A DNA stretch of 25,010 nt. Source: Larix sibirica (taxonomy: Eukaryota > Streptophyta > Pinopsida > Pinales > Pinaceae). Shown here piece after piece: positions 1-11,723 of this stretch. Position 1 is the stretch's first letter; the number at the start of each line of letters is the position of its first letter. The stretch lies in NCBI GenBank assembly GCA_004151065.3, contig NWUY0300048673.1, positions 1 through 25,010 on the forward strand, written 5' to 3'. A program made the translations under genes and the position numbers. Under the pieces are notes generated by a model, which was given only the letters and a program-made list of their open reading frames with translations, was not told the DNA's origin and did not search any database.

Positions 1-271
1 ACTCCCCAGGAAGAAAGAAATATGAACTCCTGGTCATAACCTTCAATCTTCAGTATGCCTGGATCCCAAACTTTGTGATGAAGCTTCTCAGTTGCTTCAT
101 GGTTATCTTGTTGTCTTCTTGTGCTGACTGCAACTCTCCTGGCTTCCAAAATTTCTACTACAATGCTCCACTAGCCTTGCTTTTACAATATTCTTCTGTC
201 ACTTGTATTCTACTGCTGCTTTTATTCTTTGCTATGTTGATGCAAATCTTCATTCTTTATTCATGTCTTTT

Positions 272-720
272 CTAAGACATCTTCACCATCAACATCCTCA
301 TTTCTTCAATCTCCATGTCCAATCTATCCTTTTGTTGGTACACCTGTTGGTTTTGAAACTGTTGTTCTTCTTTTTCTAACTGCATCAGAATTTCAAAATT
401 CTTACCTTGTTCCTCCTCATCATACACCATCTCATATATTTTCAATACATTTAAATGTCTTATTTCTTGTTGCCCCATAATATAAATACTATTATCTCCC
501 AGCTGAAACGTATTGTTGTTGCTATCTACTAGTTGTTTCATCTATTTTCCAACTATGCCACCGTTATATGACACTCCAATTTGTTTGTCTAAATCTCCTT
601 GAGACATCACTTCTTCATATTTCTTCTACTTCTATTGCATAACAACTTCCCATGGTTGTCTTCCTTCAAATAGCAACTCATATATGATTTATTTCTGCTG
701 CAACAAGTTTTTTTGTTGTT
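272..720 (-). pseudogene. Gln-rich coiled-coil ORF remnant, family unknown
   Basis: An open stretch at 272-541 (89 codons) is rich in Gln, Glu and Met, with runs such as QLEKEEQQFQNQQVYQQK followed by charged heptad-like sequence, so a coiled coil is likely. Upstream in the same frame, beyond a TAG just before the Met codon at 541, reading continues to about 720 with plausible residues (for example DLDKQIGVSYNGG) interrupted by stops. Downstream, to about position 60, there are weaker coding-like traces in the same strand. I do not recognise the family. It could be a retrotransposon gag-like fragment, a further piece of the larger minus-strand pseudogene at 2181-5462, or low-complexity sequence that happens to be open. 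The CAA/GAA richness is simple enough that chance cannot be excluded. Confidence 0.3.
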
Positions 721-2180
721 GCTTCTTTTAATGGCCTAAACACACCCAGAAGTGTTTTCTTAGTGCAATAATTTCAAAGAGGGGTGCTCTTATTCATGAG
801 CAGAAAAGAGGCCACATTGGCACTATGTCCCTAACTGCCAAGAATATTGAACCTAGCATCAACAAAGTTCTTGACGGTTGTTGTTGTCCCTGTCTTACTC
901 CTAGGAGGACAGATTAGTTGTTGTCATTATCTTTAAGAGTCCTCAAATTGTATAATTTGGTAGTGTTAGATCCAAGATAACAAGTACCTACCCCTCATTA
1001 TCTTGCTCAAGTTTCTTTGGAGGCCTCTTTGTCTCAAATGGCCATTATCCTTCTTACACAAGGCCTAACAAGACAATTGTTTTTTTGTATATGTTTTTAT
1101 GATATTGGAGCAATAAGCAAAGGAGATGAACCATCGAATTTTAGTTTTCCATATTAAGAATTTGCAATGAGACATTTTTCTAGGTCCAACAAAGTTCAAA
1201 GTACATGGGTAAAGAATTTTTTTGAGAGCCTAAGCAACAAGAATGACAAACCTCATCAAAAGTAAGTGAAGATTTATTTGTTTGCAATTCTTCCTGTAGC
1301 CTCTGCAAAAACAAATGAAGGAAATGAGAAAACTGAAAATTTCTAAGATAGAATAGGCTAACAGCCACATAAATAATGCCAGTTTAGTTCTCTTGTGAAG
1401 TACATATTTTTAATTATATGGGGATTTTTTAGGACATGACCTAAATTCCAAATATACTAAACCTAAAAATGTTATCCAAATCTCATAATACTATGAATTT
1501 TATAGCTAGAAGAATCCAAAAGTTGAAAGATAGTTTCAATGGGAAATGGGAGAGGACAAAATTGGATATTAAGGTGTTTACAAAAACGAAAATCAATAAG
1601 AAATAGTATATTTTAGGAATATTATTCAACAAGAATAAAAACCAACATAAATCATTCAAGGACAGGTGATTTCAATACAATTTCATTAAGCATAGGAAAA
1701 AAGAAACTAGGAGTTCAATGCTGCTTCAAAATACTAATGAAATAAGTGATTTAAATTAATATTACAAATCACAAGTTACATTAAGCAAATGACTCATGAA
1801 ATATGTAATTAATTCATCATTCTCACACAAAATGATATTTGCAATGAGAAACCTGCATATTGCAAATGCTCGGATTTATTAATATCAGAACTATTCATGA
1901 ACACAATGGAAAAGTGTTTGAAATAACTTGAAATACAAAACATAGATAAGAGTTGCAAACTGATACAATAGTAGGGAAAATGCCTTAGAAGATGACCATT
2001 AATGACCCTATATCCCAAAGAAATTTCTAAGCTTCAAATGATGTAATTCCCTACAATACAAAGCTCTTTTTCTCTTGAACAATAATAAACCCTCTATACT
2101 TTGTTCTTGATTACATACATGTATTATAGAGCTTAGTTTATTGATATCCATAAAGAAAAATCAAAAAATAGATATTGTTC
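721..2180. other. AT-rich spacer, no gene seen
   Basis: I see no convincing reading frame, RNA gene or terminal repeat here. A short plus-strand stretch around 780-890 reads as plausible protein (KRGHIGTMSLTAKNIEPSIN) but is only about 35 codons and is flanked by stops. The remainder, especially 1380-2160, is low in GC with many A/T runs and looks like old non-coding DNA. Confidence 0.5.
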
Positions 2181-5100
2181 TCATCGTTCTGCAGCACATG
2201 CAAGGTGGTACATTGGTTCGAACATTCTTCAATGCTCTTTCCCAACCTGTTGACCCACACTTTCTTGAGTTGAAGCGGAGGCTTTGTTTGGGAAGTTGCT
2301 GAAGAAATGTTGGATGGCCCCCCAATCCTTTCCCTTAGGATATTTGTGTGCTTTCATCATTCTATATTCCATGTCCATCTAGGTATATTTCTCATAGGAG
2401 GGACTTGGCAACATCTGAAATATCTATTGGATTTCCATTTACAACTCAAAATCATTCATTAGCCAGTTCACTATAATCTAACCTTCAGAGCTGAAGTCAC
2501 ACAATTGAATTTACTGTTGTAATTTTTTATTGTAGAAAAATACTTATCATATGCTTCCTTTTGGATAAAAGTACCATTTTAGTCCCAAAAGGGAGGAAGC
2601 CCTTTTTGAAAAATTGACTAAATTTTAGCCCTGAAATGATTTGTTGCATTAGTTATCCACTTACAGTGCCCGTGAATTGATTTAATGATTTGTCTCATAC
2701 TCGGAACCTTATTTGCATCCATAATTAGTTTAGTCCTATCTGACACCTTCAATCGCTTCAATTCATCCCATTATCTTAAATTGAGATGCATGACTGCTCT
2801 GTATTCCTGATTAGGAATATCTCCCAAATGCTCCCATAATACTCTTATACAATCCTAGACCTTATTCACCAATTATTCCTCATAATACATAACAATAAAG
2901 TGGTCCCAACCCTTAATAATGTCTCTTAACATTTTGTCACAAATGTGTTTTATAGCTCCAATTAAGTGGGCTCTTCCTATTTTGATTTTCTTTAACTTCT
3001 CAACTTATTTCCGCAAATCTTCCTATGTACCATAAAGCTTTTTTGTCTTTTCATCTCTCTCTTTAATATGGTCTTCCAAATCTGATTTTATTCCTCCTAT
3101 GTGGTCAAATTTTTCTTCATGTTTTCTACTTCATTCTCTTTTTCACTCAATTGTGTAATAGATCTGGCTAAGTCTTCAGATGCTTGCTCTGGAGCTAATG
3201 TAGAGACTAATATTCCAGGAGCTGATTTTGATATTAAAGCATAAATATACTCCTTTTCTAACTTTTCACTCTTGGCTCTGTAAAATCTAACCTTATCATT
3301 TAACTTCATGTTCTTATCAGTTAAATTTTGCATCTCCTTGAGAATTGCTTCCAAATCCATAGTTTGGGGATTTTCTTTCACATTGCAGTTTGTTTTCTTC
3401 TTAAGAGAAAGGATTTCAGAATCCTTCTCTTTTATGAGATCCTGAAATGGTTTAGGATATGAAATATTAAAACCTAGAGCAACAATTTTCTTCTCCAAAT
3501 CTTCAATTTTTATTGATTTTGCTATGTTAGATGCTTTTTCATGTTTTACTTGTTTCTCCATCTTCGAAAGTGCCTTCTCTAATATTGCCACATTTGTTGT
3601 GCTCTTCAAGAGATCCCTGTAAATGATTTCTCCAATTTGCTTATGGAGATCTATTTTGTCCACCTCATCGATTTCGATAACATTAAGGTCAATATGAGTG
3701 ACTTTGTATTCTTGTGAGGACTAGACCTCATCTGGAGAAAATTCAGTAGGCTAGAGGGAAGCTAGTCTTAGAATCCCTTCTTTCAAATATGTGGCAATAG
3801 ACAATCTAGGTTGTAGTTGTACATGTCCTGGAGGTAAGATTTCATTTTGCAATTGCACATATTCCTCCTTATTTCCCTTTTTCATCTCAATCATATGAGT
3901 AAAAACATTAATACCTAGCTATTGATCCATAGTGGAAGAGGTACTAGGTTGAGCCTGAATTTCTTCAACCAAACCAGTAGAATAGTTGGGACCAGTATCA
4001 AAGATAATATCTTCTTATGAACAGCTTAATCTTGAGTTGTAGACTGTTCATTAGCTTGATATATAGAGAGCATTTCACCTTCTTCATCAACTTCAATCCT
4101 CTTCATCTTAACCTCAAGTGATTGAGGAAGACCTTCATCAACCTATATATTAGTATTACTTTTTGGTTTAGGCCTTTTCACCCGTTTTTCAATTGCTTTT
4201 GTTGTATCAACCACACATAGCTTCATTGTTATTGTGACTTGATCACTAACAAGAGGATTATGAATATTTTCTCCAGTTCGCTCTTGAACCCTGTGTTGTT
4301 GCACTACCTTTGAAATCACATTGTCAATCGACTATTGTTGGGTCTTCTCCAAAACTACCTTCTCTGGTCGCTTTGTTTGGACAACCTATGAAGTTGCTTT
4401 GTCCAATCTCTAGCTACTTTCTGTGTTCTCAGTTGTTGGCACTTCCTCCCATTTATCTCTATTTTCCAACCTTTCTATTTCAAGCTTGGAGTCGTGTTGA
4501 TATGGACCCAAACCCTCATCAATTCTTAACTTTGATATGATTCCCCTTGGGTCATACTTCCATGTAGTATCATCATACATCGATAAACTTAAAGATGATA
4601 ACATATTGTGTGTCATAGTATCTGTTGCCCTAGATTTGACTAAAAAAGGACCCACGTCTTGAGGGATTTTGAAAATCCTCTTTCTGTTGTGATTGGAAAA
4701 ATGAACTTCATCCACATTTAGACTTTGTCTAAATAAACTCCAGTGAAAACAATATGGGAGTGAGATAAACTGGTAGCTTATAAGGTTCCAATTCACATCC
4801 ATAGAGTCTGATTATGGTGTAGTCTTCATAGAGATACCAATCCCCCATAATTGAGTCAGGGTTCAATTGTAAATTATTCTTAAATTATGGGAAAATCTTG
4901 GGTGGGGATTGATAATGGAACATAATATGGACTAGATATATAAATGTATCAACAAACCAAGAAAAGTCTTCATTCTTTGTGTGCTTCCTTAATATTGTTG
5001 TCCATTCAGACACTGATAAGGGTTTCTCGTGTTCAACATTCATCTTCAGAGGGATATGATTGAAGTTATTGTATCTTGAGAACAACATTAAATAAACCAA

Positions 5101-5462
5101 ATATGACTGCTACTTAAAGAAGTGGGTTAAACGAAAGTTCTGCAGCTGGAAAGGAACGTTATCAGAGAGATACTGTGCATAATTGAACGGGGTTGGGGAT
5201 TCTTGCCTAGGACAAATTGCCTCCATGAAACCTAGGATAGTAACATCTAGGGTAGAATCATTATCATATCTAAGGATTAAACACATCATAGAAACAACCT
5301 CCTTTTTTACGTCAGATAGGATATCAGATCTAAAAGGTAAGGGTGTTGTGGGACAAGAAGCGGCATATACCTCTCTACTGGGGCCTTTTTCTTAGTAGGT
5401 ACAATATTTTCATAAAATTCTCTCAGTGTAGTATCATTAAGAATAACATAATTAGGATTCAT
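2181..5462 (-). pseudogene. Decayed long ORF of unrecognised plant repeat family
   Basis: Reading the minus strand from an ATG at 5462 to a TGA at 2183-2181 gives coding-like sequence over almost the whole span, broken by frameshifts and many in-frame stops. The N-terminus reads MNPNYVILNDTT, then ERYMPLLVPQHPYLLDLIS; after a frameshift near 5300 come ILGFMEAICPRQESP, an open block at 4885-5100, DWYLYEDYTIIRLYGCEL near 4830, and an open block at 4410-4802 containing FKIPQDVGPFLVKSR and YDPRGIISKLRIDEGLGPY. A Lys/Arg/Glu/Thr-rich linker follows (about 3700-4400), then a clean 188-codon coiled coil at 3097-3663, then a C-terminal part with motifs such as GWDHFIVMYYEE and AHKYPKGKDWGAIQHFF. No protease, RT, integrase or DDE transposase motif is visible. 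Several stops fall where Trp is plausible (TGG to TAG/TGA), as expected from methyl-cytosine decay. I do not recognise the family and propose no function. Confidence 0.65.
3097..3663 (-). other. Coiled-coil block inside the minus-strand pseudogene
   Basis: This is the longest uninterrupted piece (188 codons) of the decayed ORF. It is dominated by Lys, Glu, Leu and Asn with heptad-like spacing in three blocks: about residues 25-65, 80-115 and 120-150, separated by a Pro-containing turn (ISYPKPFQ) and a Ser/Ala-rich segment (SKSAPGILVSTLAPEQ). That pattern predicts an extended coiled-coil rod, which would point to self-association or a structural role rather than an enzyme. The Met at its start is probably internal, because coding-like sequence continues upstream on the same strand. 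Confidence 0.6.
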
Positions 5463-5604
5463 AGTAAACGGAAGCAATCGGGAGCAGATGAGGCGGAAGG
5501 TTTCACGGTGATCTAGGGTTTGCAGGTTCGATCAGTCTACTGTTGGTTATGTCAGGGCCTTACTCCTGCTCTTGCACCTACTTATTGGAAAAGGGAAAGT
5601 CCGC
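5463..5604 (+). promoter_or_regulatory. Probable LINE 5' UTR
   Basis: This segment is GC-richer than the DNA to its left and contains GATCTAGGGTTTGCAGG, a purine/GGGTTT style common in plant LINE leaders and in plant 5' UTRs generally. Plant LINEs are transcribed from internal 5' promoters, so promoter activity would be expected here, but no TATA box or defined element is visible. Read on the opposite strand it ends at the ATG of the minus-strand pseudogene, so part of it could instead be that gene's leader. Confidence 0.4.
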
Positions 5605-7013
5605 ATGGACGAATCCACGGGTGGGGACGAACCTACTCCTCCTCCTCCAGACCTAGATAAGGAAAAAGGTAAAGAAGTAATGCAGGGATCTGATAACCCC
5701 GCTGGGAAGGGAGGAGAAGGGTCTAGCGGCTTGAGTAAAGCGGCCCCATCAGAAGTTGAAAATAGGAAACCAGGGAAATGTATGCTGAAATCCAAAAACG
5801 GTTCTCAAACTTCAGATCCACTCGGATCGGATTCGAGAGGATATTCAGTACATGAAATAGCATGCTCTGATTGGAAATTTTGTACGGATATGGTCGGTGG
5901 AGAAGGCTCTGATTTGGTGGATTAATACCACCTAGAAACCCCAATTCCATTACGATATTCAGCTCGGAGCCAAAGGCTTCTTCATCGTAGTTTTCTTTAA
6001 TGAGGCTGACCGCTCCAGAATTTTCGACAATGGGCCGTATTTCTTTAACTCGGCGGGCCTTTACCTGCGGCCATGGAAAGAACGCTTTAATCCTGATAGG
6101 AGACTATTTCTCTGGTTTAGATCCATTTGTATTCCCTCCCCTCGGAATACTGGAAAGAGGAGATCCTCACTGATATCGGCAATATGTTGGGAGTCTTTGT
6201 CAAATCTCAAAGAAGACAAAGCAGATGAGAAACACATCGTATGCCAGATTATGCCTCTATATGGATATCTCCCAAGACTTGCCTGATGGAATTGAACTCT
6301 CTTAGGATGACGAAGAATGGTTTCAAGCGATTGACTATGAACAGATCCCCTTCATATGCAAACGGTGCCATGAACACAGGCATCTATTCCGTAATTTCCC
6401 ACTTAATAAAAGACCAGATGGTAATAACAATCTTGAAGGGAATAATGTAGAAGGGTTCACAAAAGTGACTACCAAGAAGAGAGCGACCAAAATAATAGCA
6501 GAACCCGAAGTTAACAAAAAAACTCAGACTCGCAACAGATTTGAGGTACTGCAACCAGAAAAAGCTATTCAAACCCCTAAGGAAGGTCAGAGCCAAGAAA
6601 ATCAAGTCTCAAAGCTATCCCCTATCTCTTTGGAAAAAAATTCCCAACAATCAGAAAAAGAAATGATTATGGCGGAGATTCCCCCTCCAGGGGAAGAAGG
6701 GGAAGAAATGGAGTTAGGAGAGTTAGATCTGGAAAGTTTGGAGGCGGTCGTCTTAGCAAAAACCCCAGATTCCATTTTGCATAAGCAAGTTTCCCTGCTG
6801 GAGAAGGCAATCCTAAAGACAAAGAACCTCAAATGATTGGGAATCACCTTGGAACCCCTTAAGGAACAGGATGGAAAAAAGAAAGGTAGAAAGGAAAAAA
6901 GAGGAAGAAACAGCAATGTGCAGCGAATCCAGATTGTAGGGTCATGGTTAGTCACATCAGGACAATATCCCACCATTGTCACAGCTCTTGCCTCAACCCC
7001 CAAGCAGTTATAA
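5605..7013 (+). pseudogene. LINE ORF1 (gag-like, zinc-knuckle RNA-binding protein), broken
   Basis: ORF1 proteins of plant LINEs bind element RNA and form the ribonucleoprotein with ORF2 protein. The start at 5605 (MDESTGGDEPTPPPPDLDKE) gives an acidic, Pro-rich N-terminus; the frame closes at 5923 and coding-like sequence resumes in another frame near 5950. There YLRPWKERFNPDRR and WKEEILTDIGNMLGVFVK match the conserved DUF4283-type core. A second shift near 6230 leads to CLYMDISQDLPDGIEL and CKRCHEHRHLFRNFPLNK, a CCHC knuckle whose last Cys is replaced by Phe. The Lys/Glu-rich tail (NRFEVLQPEK, then GEEGEEMELGELDLESLE) runs to a TGA at 6834. The same frame stays open beyond it to TAA 7011-7013, so the TGA is probably a premature stop and the true end lies one base before the ORF2 ATG. 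Confidence 0.8.
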
Positions 7014-7014
7014 T

Positions 7015-10000
7015 ATGCGGATCACAACCTGGAACATAAGAGGTTGTAAGATCCTGTTGAAGATTCATCGTCTAAAATGGAAAATCGATATTGAAAAGCC
7101 AATGATCATGTTCCTTCAAGAAACTAAGTGCTCGGAAGCCGAGTTAAGAGTAATAGGCAGGAAAGCATGGCCTATTTGTGAGGTCATGGCGATGGATGCG
7201 AGTGGAGCAGCGGGAGGGATTGGCATTCTTTGGAACCTGAGGGAGGTGACTCTCACAGGCTTCTTTGCCTCTCACTTTTCCCTCTCGGTCGCATTCTCTG
7301 TGTTGGGTACAAATACCAAGGGCTTTTTATCCAACATATACAGACCTTCTGAAGCCAATATAAAACCCACCTTCTTGAACTCCCTGAACTCGTTAAAGGA
7401 ATTGGTGGGTACTGTTCTATGGATTCTAGGGGGGGATTTAAACCTGATACGCACGCTTGATGAGAAAAAAGGTAGAATCCGTCAATTCAATCCCTTAAAC
7501 GACTACTTTAATGAAGTCATCGAAGCTCTGGAGCCGGTAGACATTCGAACGACAAACAGTATCTCACATGGAATAACAAGCGGACGGGGGACAAGAGCAT
7601 TGCTTGTCGTTTGGACCATTTCCCAGTCACAGAATCTGCAATGTTGGCAGGAGGTGACTTGACAGCACTTGTACTTCCTTCAGCTAGCTCTGATAATTGG
7701 ACAATAAGTCTGGAATGGTCGAGGGTTGGGGAGAACCTTTGTAGATCATTTAGGTTTGAACAGATTTGTTTGCTCCACCAAGATCTCCCCGGAGAAGCTT
7801 CCCAGTGGTGGTCTGAGATAACTCACATCAAGGGTACGCTAATGTACCAGTTCCAACAAAAATTGAAGATCCTAAAAGGTAAAATTAAGTGTTGGAATCT
7901 AGACTCCTTTGGGAACATCTTTCAAGAAAAAAGGCGGTTGGATAAGGAAATGCAGGAGGTACATCAGAAAGGTATGACCCAGGGTTACACTGAGGAAGTG
8001 AGAACCAAGGAGCAGCGCCTTATGCAAGAACTCAATACTCGTGAGCATCAGGAAGAAATCCTATGGAAGAAGAAATCAAGAAACCGTTGGTTGTAGGAAG
8101 GGGAACGCAACACCAAGTTTTTCCATAAAGCCACTATTCAATATCGTCAAGGGAACCGCCTAGTGCTGTTAAAAGAGCGGATGGCACACACGCTAAAACT
8201 TAAGGAGAAGTTGAAAACACATTGAATGACGTTTTTGCTGATCTCTTGGTGGAACCTGCAATTGACAGGCACAAGGCCCAAACTCAAGTGCTGCAATTCA
8301 TACCAAGGGTAATAACATATGACTACAACCTCATGCTAATGAAACCCATTGAAATGGAAGAATTGGAGGCAGCAGTCAAACAGATGGCAACATATAAAGC
8401 ACCAGGACTGGATGGGTTCACCATGAATTTATTTCACTCCTCTTGGGATTGGCTGAAAGAAGAAGTGTTGGCCCTCGTTGAAGATTCTAGGAAGATGGGA
8501 AGTATCCTGAAATCCCTTAATGCCACCTTCCTCACGCTCATACCCAAAGAATTTGGCATGGAAGACCCAGGGAAATTCAGACCGATTTCCCTGTGCAATG
8601 TCATCTATAAGATTATCACCAAATTAATTGCCAATAGACTTCTCCCTCTTCTCCCGCTTCTCATTTCCCTTGAGCAATCCGGTTTTGTGGAAGGTCGACA
8701 GAGTATGGATGGCATCATCCTAGTGCATGAAACTATCCACTCTCTGAAGAAGGATAAAATTCCAGGTATGTTGCCAAAGCTCGACCTCTCTAAAGCTTAT
8801 GACAAACTTAATTGGCATTTTCTTGCAAAGGTTCTTAGGAACTTTGGCTTTACAGCGAACTGGACCAATTAGGTGATGAGTCTTGTCTCCTATGCTTTTT
8901 CTCGATCCTGGTCAATGGTACCCCGTCACAGCCCTTCCAGGATTCATGAGGAATTCGCCAAGGAGATCCTTTGTCACCCTTCCTTTCTATTATCATTGCT
9001 GAAGGTTTGGTTCGTATGCTTAAAACAATGCAAAGGCAGGGACATATTCGAGGGCTTACTCTCAGTGAAGGGTTGGACCCTCAAAACACATCAAAAATTC
9101 GTTGATGATACTATGTTAATGGGACCCTCTACTGTTCAGGAAGCCAGAGGCATGAAGAGTGGGCTAGATACCTTCCTAGAGGCCAGTGGCTTAGAGATCA
9201 ATAAAGAGAAATCTCAGGAGTATTTATTTAATACTCTGAGAATCACCAGAAGTATTTATTTAATACTCTGAGAATCACCAGAAGTATTTATTTAATACTA
9301 TGAGAATCACCAGAAGAAACATCCTCAGTATATTAGAATTTTCGGAAGGGCTCCTACCTTCTAAGTATCTGGGCGCTCCCCTAGAGGAATCTACTATTTG
9401 TCAAATTTCTTGGAAGGATTTACTTGATAAACTCAAGCAAAGGCTAGGCCACTGGACCTTTAGAGCCTTGAATTTTCCAAGCCGCATCATCTTGATCAAA
9501 TCAGTGCTCCAGGCCATGCCTCTCTACCTATTCTCTGTTTTGGAAGCCCCTAAATCTGACCTCAAGCAAATTCGCACTATTCAGAGGAATTTCTTGTGGG
9601 GTGGAGCCGACGGGAACATGAAATGGTCCTTGGTCGACTAGGACACCTTATGTAAACCAAAAGATGCGGGGGGTTAAGGATTTCGAGACTCGGCTAACTC
9701 AAATAAATTTTTGGGGGCTAAAATTTGGTGGAGATGGATTACTCACACCAAGGAACTGTGGGGGAAACTATGGCACTATAAGTATGCGCCCCAATGTCCC
9801 AAACAACAATTGATAAGATTTGGAGAGGACCTACTGGGTTCGAGCATATGGAAAGCGGCACAGGAGAACACGGGTCTCATCCAAAGACATAGTTTTTGGG
9901 AGATTAGAGATGGTGCCTCGGCCTTTTTCACGTGGGATGCTTGGAAACAATTACCCTGCATGGCCAACTGCGAAAACATCTCGGATTTACTTCTCTATCT

Positions 10001-11723
10001 TCAAAATAATCCTTTAGAGCAGGTGAAGGACTTTTGGGAGCACATATCTATTGATGCCCACTTCAGGATCTGGAAACCCAAATCTTGGTGGTAATCCCTT
10101 GCCCCCGACGAGAATTTGGATAGCTTCTATGAGGATTTGTGTAAACGCAGGATTCCCAAGGTGGATGGCCCAGATAAGGTTCGTTGGGGGTATACGAACA
10201 CCGAAAATTTTAGCATCAAATAAGCTATGGGATTGTATATGGAAACCCACAGAATGGCGACTGAGGAGAAATGGCGTAAGATCTGGAAAGGTAATTGGTG
10301 GCCCAAAATCACTTCTTTTAGATGGCTTTTGTTACAAAGATACATCCTCACATGGGAGAATCTTTAGCGTCGGGGGATGATAGGACCGCCCATATGTAGC
10401 ATGTGTGAGACAGACTCTGAAACCATTAACCACCTTCTCGACTCTTGCCCCATGGCCTCCTACTTGTGGGAGAAGGGAGAAGAGCATTTTCGGAAGAGCG
10501 CTAGGGTCCGCGATCGCCCTGATCTTTCCATAGCCAACTAGCCACCCAAAGCATTTTAAAATGATATTTTGAACAAGATTTGGGAATTATTTCTGGGTTT
10601 TGTGGTCTGGGAACTTTGGAAAGAGTGGAACAGGAGAATTTTTGAAGACAAAATTCGAAACATTGAAGGAGTTTGGAATCTTCTGGAAATTCATTTAAAG
10701 GAAACGTTAAAATTGAGCCAATGGACTCCATAAGCTTGGAAAATGGACAGTGCAAAAAGACAAATTCAGAATGACTGGGGTATATTTAACTTACCAAAAA
10801 GCATTGGTCATCCCCGCAAGGCAGTCGCACCTCCTCTTAGCCCTAAAGTATGGAAGTGCCCGACAGAAGGCACGTTCAATATTAACTTCAATGATGTCGT
10901 GAAACAAAATCCTGGCCCGTCCGGATTGAGAAGAGTTATCAGAAATGCAAAAGGCATGGTTCTAAGCACATTCTGGGGCGACTTAGGGGACAACACTAAT
11001 AATGTGGTAGAATTGGAAGGAATGGTTAGCGGATTGCGATGGGCCTTACAATAGGGATGGATGCCTCTGGCTGTGGAAGGGGACTCCCTCATCATCATCT
11101 CCACTGTGAGGCACATTCAGCACGGATCAGCCACAACCAAGGTTTCCTGCAACTGGAAATGGGAGAGTAGACTCTTGGTTCTTAGGAGTTTGCTGGACTC
11201 CAACCCAGCCATACAATTCATGCACGTCTGCTAGAAGGGGAACAAGGTGGTGGACGCCTTATCCAATAAAGGGGTGGTTGCTCGTATTTCCTTCCTCAGC
11301 GTGATGCGGCAGGATATGGAGGATGACAATCTGCGGAGGAGATGCGATGAATTAGCCAAGGAAGATCTTGGCCACTTGGAGCATCGCATGGAGGAGGGCC
11401 AGAATGGAAGGACACGCTAGGAGGCCAGTCAACCTTACAATGAATCGCAAGCAGCCTCGAACGTCAACAATGCTCTTCTCCACGTCATTTTCGGGATATA
11501 TGGTTTCCCGACCTTAGACCACAAGGAGAACAACGAGGCAGTTGGTGTTTATGAGCAGCAGGATGAGTTGACGAAAACATATGATCCGGCCACGTTCAAT
11601 TCCACTATCAATCATCATGTTAGGATTGTCAGTGCAATTGAGGGTGAGGTCGAAGTGACTGTAGTGGAGAATGACACAGAGCATGGATCAGCCGGATACC
11701 CACAAATGTCACTCTTCCATTAA
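7015..11723 (+). pseudogene. LINE ORF2 (AP endonuclease, reverse transcriptase, RNase H), broken
   Basis: ORF2 protein nicks target DNA and copies element RNA there. From ATG 7015: AP endonuclease with WNIRG, FLQETK and GGDLNLI, then after a frameshift near 7570 TWNNKRTGD and CRLDHFPVTES. The terminal SDH motif reads SSDNW, so the catalytic His is lost. A stop at 8094 and a shift near 8175 precede the RT (8222 onward): YKAPGLDGF, FRPISLCNVIYKI, LDLSKAYD, GIRQGDPLSP (in another frame, after a TGA) and the active-site box FVDD at about 9102. A 32-bp triplication shifts the frame at 9220-9315. From 9300 to 11723 the frame is constant but has roughly ten stops. It encodes the zf-RVT-type region (WWPKITSFRWLLLQ, then CSMCETDSETINHLL) and an RNase H at about 10850-11280 (NPGPSG, NNVVELEG, AVEGDSLII, KVVDALSNK), where the first catalytic Asp appears as Asn (NFNDVV). 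Either TAG 11418 or TAA 11721 is the original end. Confidence 0.88.
9220..9315 (+). repeat. Three tandem copies of a 32-bp unit inside the LINE RT
   Basis: Units lie at 9220-9251, 9252-9283 and 9284-9315. The first two are identical and the third differs by one base (C to A at 9300). Ordinary ORF2 sequence flanks both sides, and reading through a single unit gives continuous protein, so two extra copies (64 bases) were gained by local duplication, probably by replication slippage or repair. Since 64 is not a multiple of 3, this alone accounts for the frame change between the block ending near 9219 and the block after 9315. Confidence 0.95.

Noticed and set aside
4310-4540. 76-codon plus-strand ORF
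   Set aside because: Antisense to the coding-like minus-strand pseudogene at 2181-5462.
6602-7003. 133-codon minus-strand ORF
   Set aside because: It is antisense to LINE ORF1; its Ser/Pro/Phe-rich content is the complement of the Lys/Glu-rich ORF1 tail.
10808-11116. 102-codon minus-strand ORF
   Set aside because: Antisense shadow of the LINE RNase H domain, which has recognisable motifs on the plus strand.
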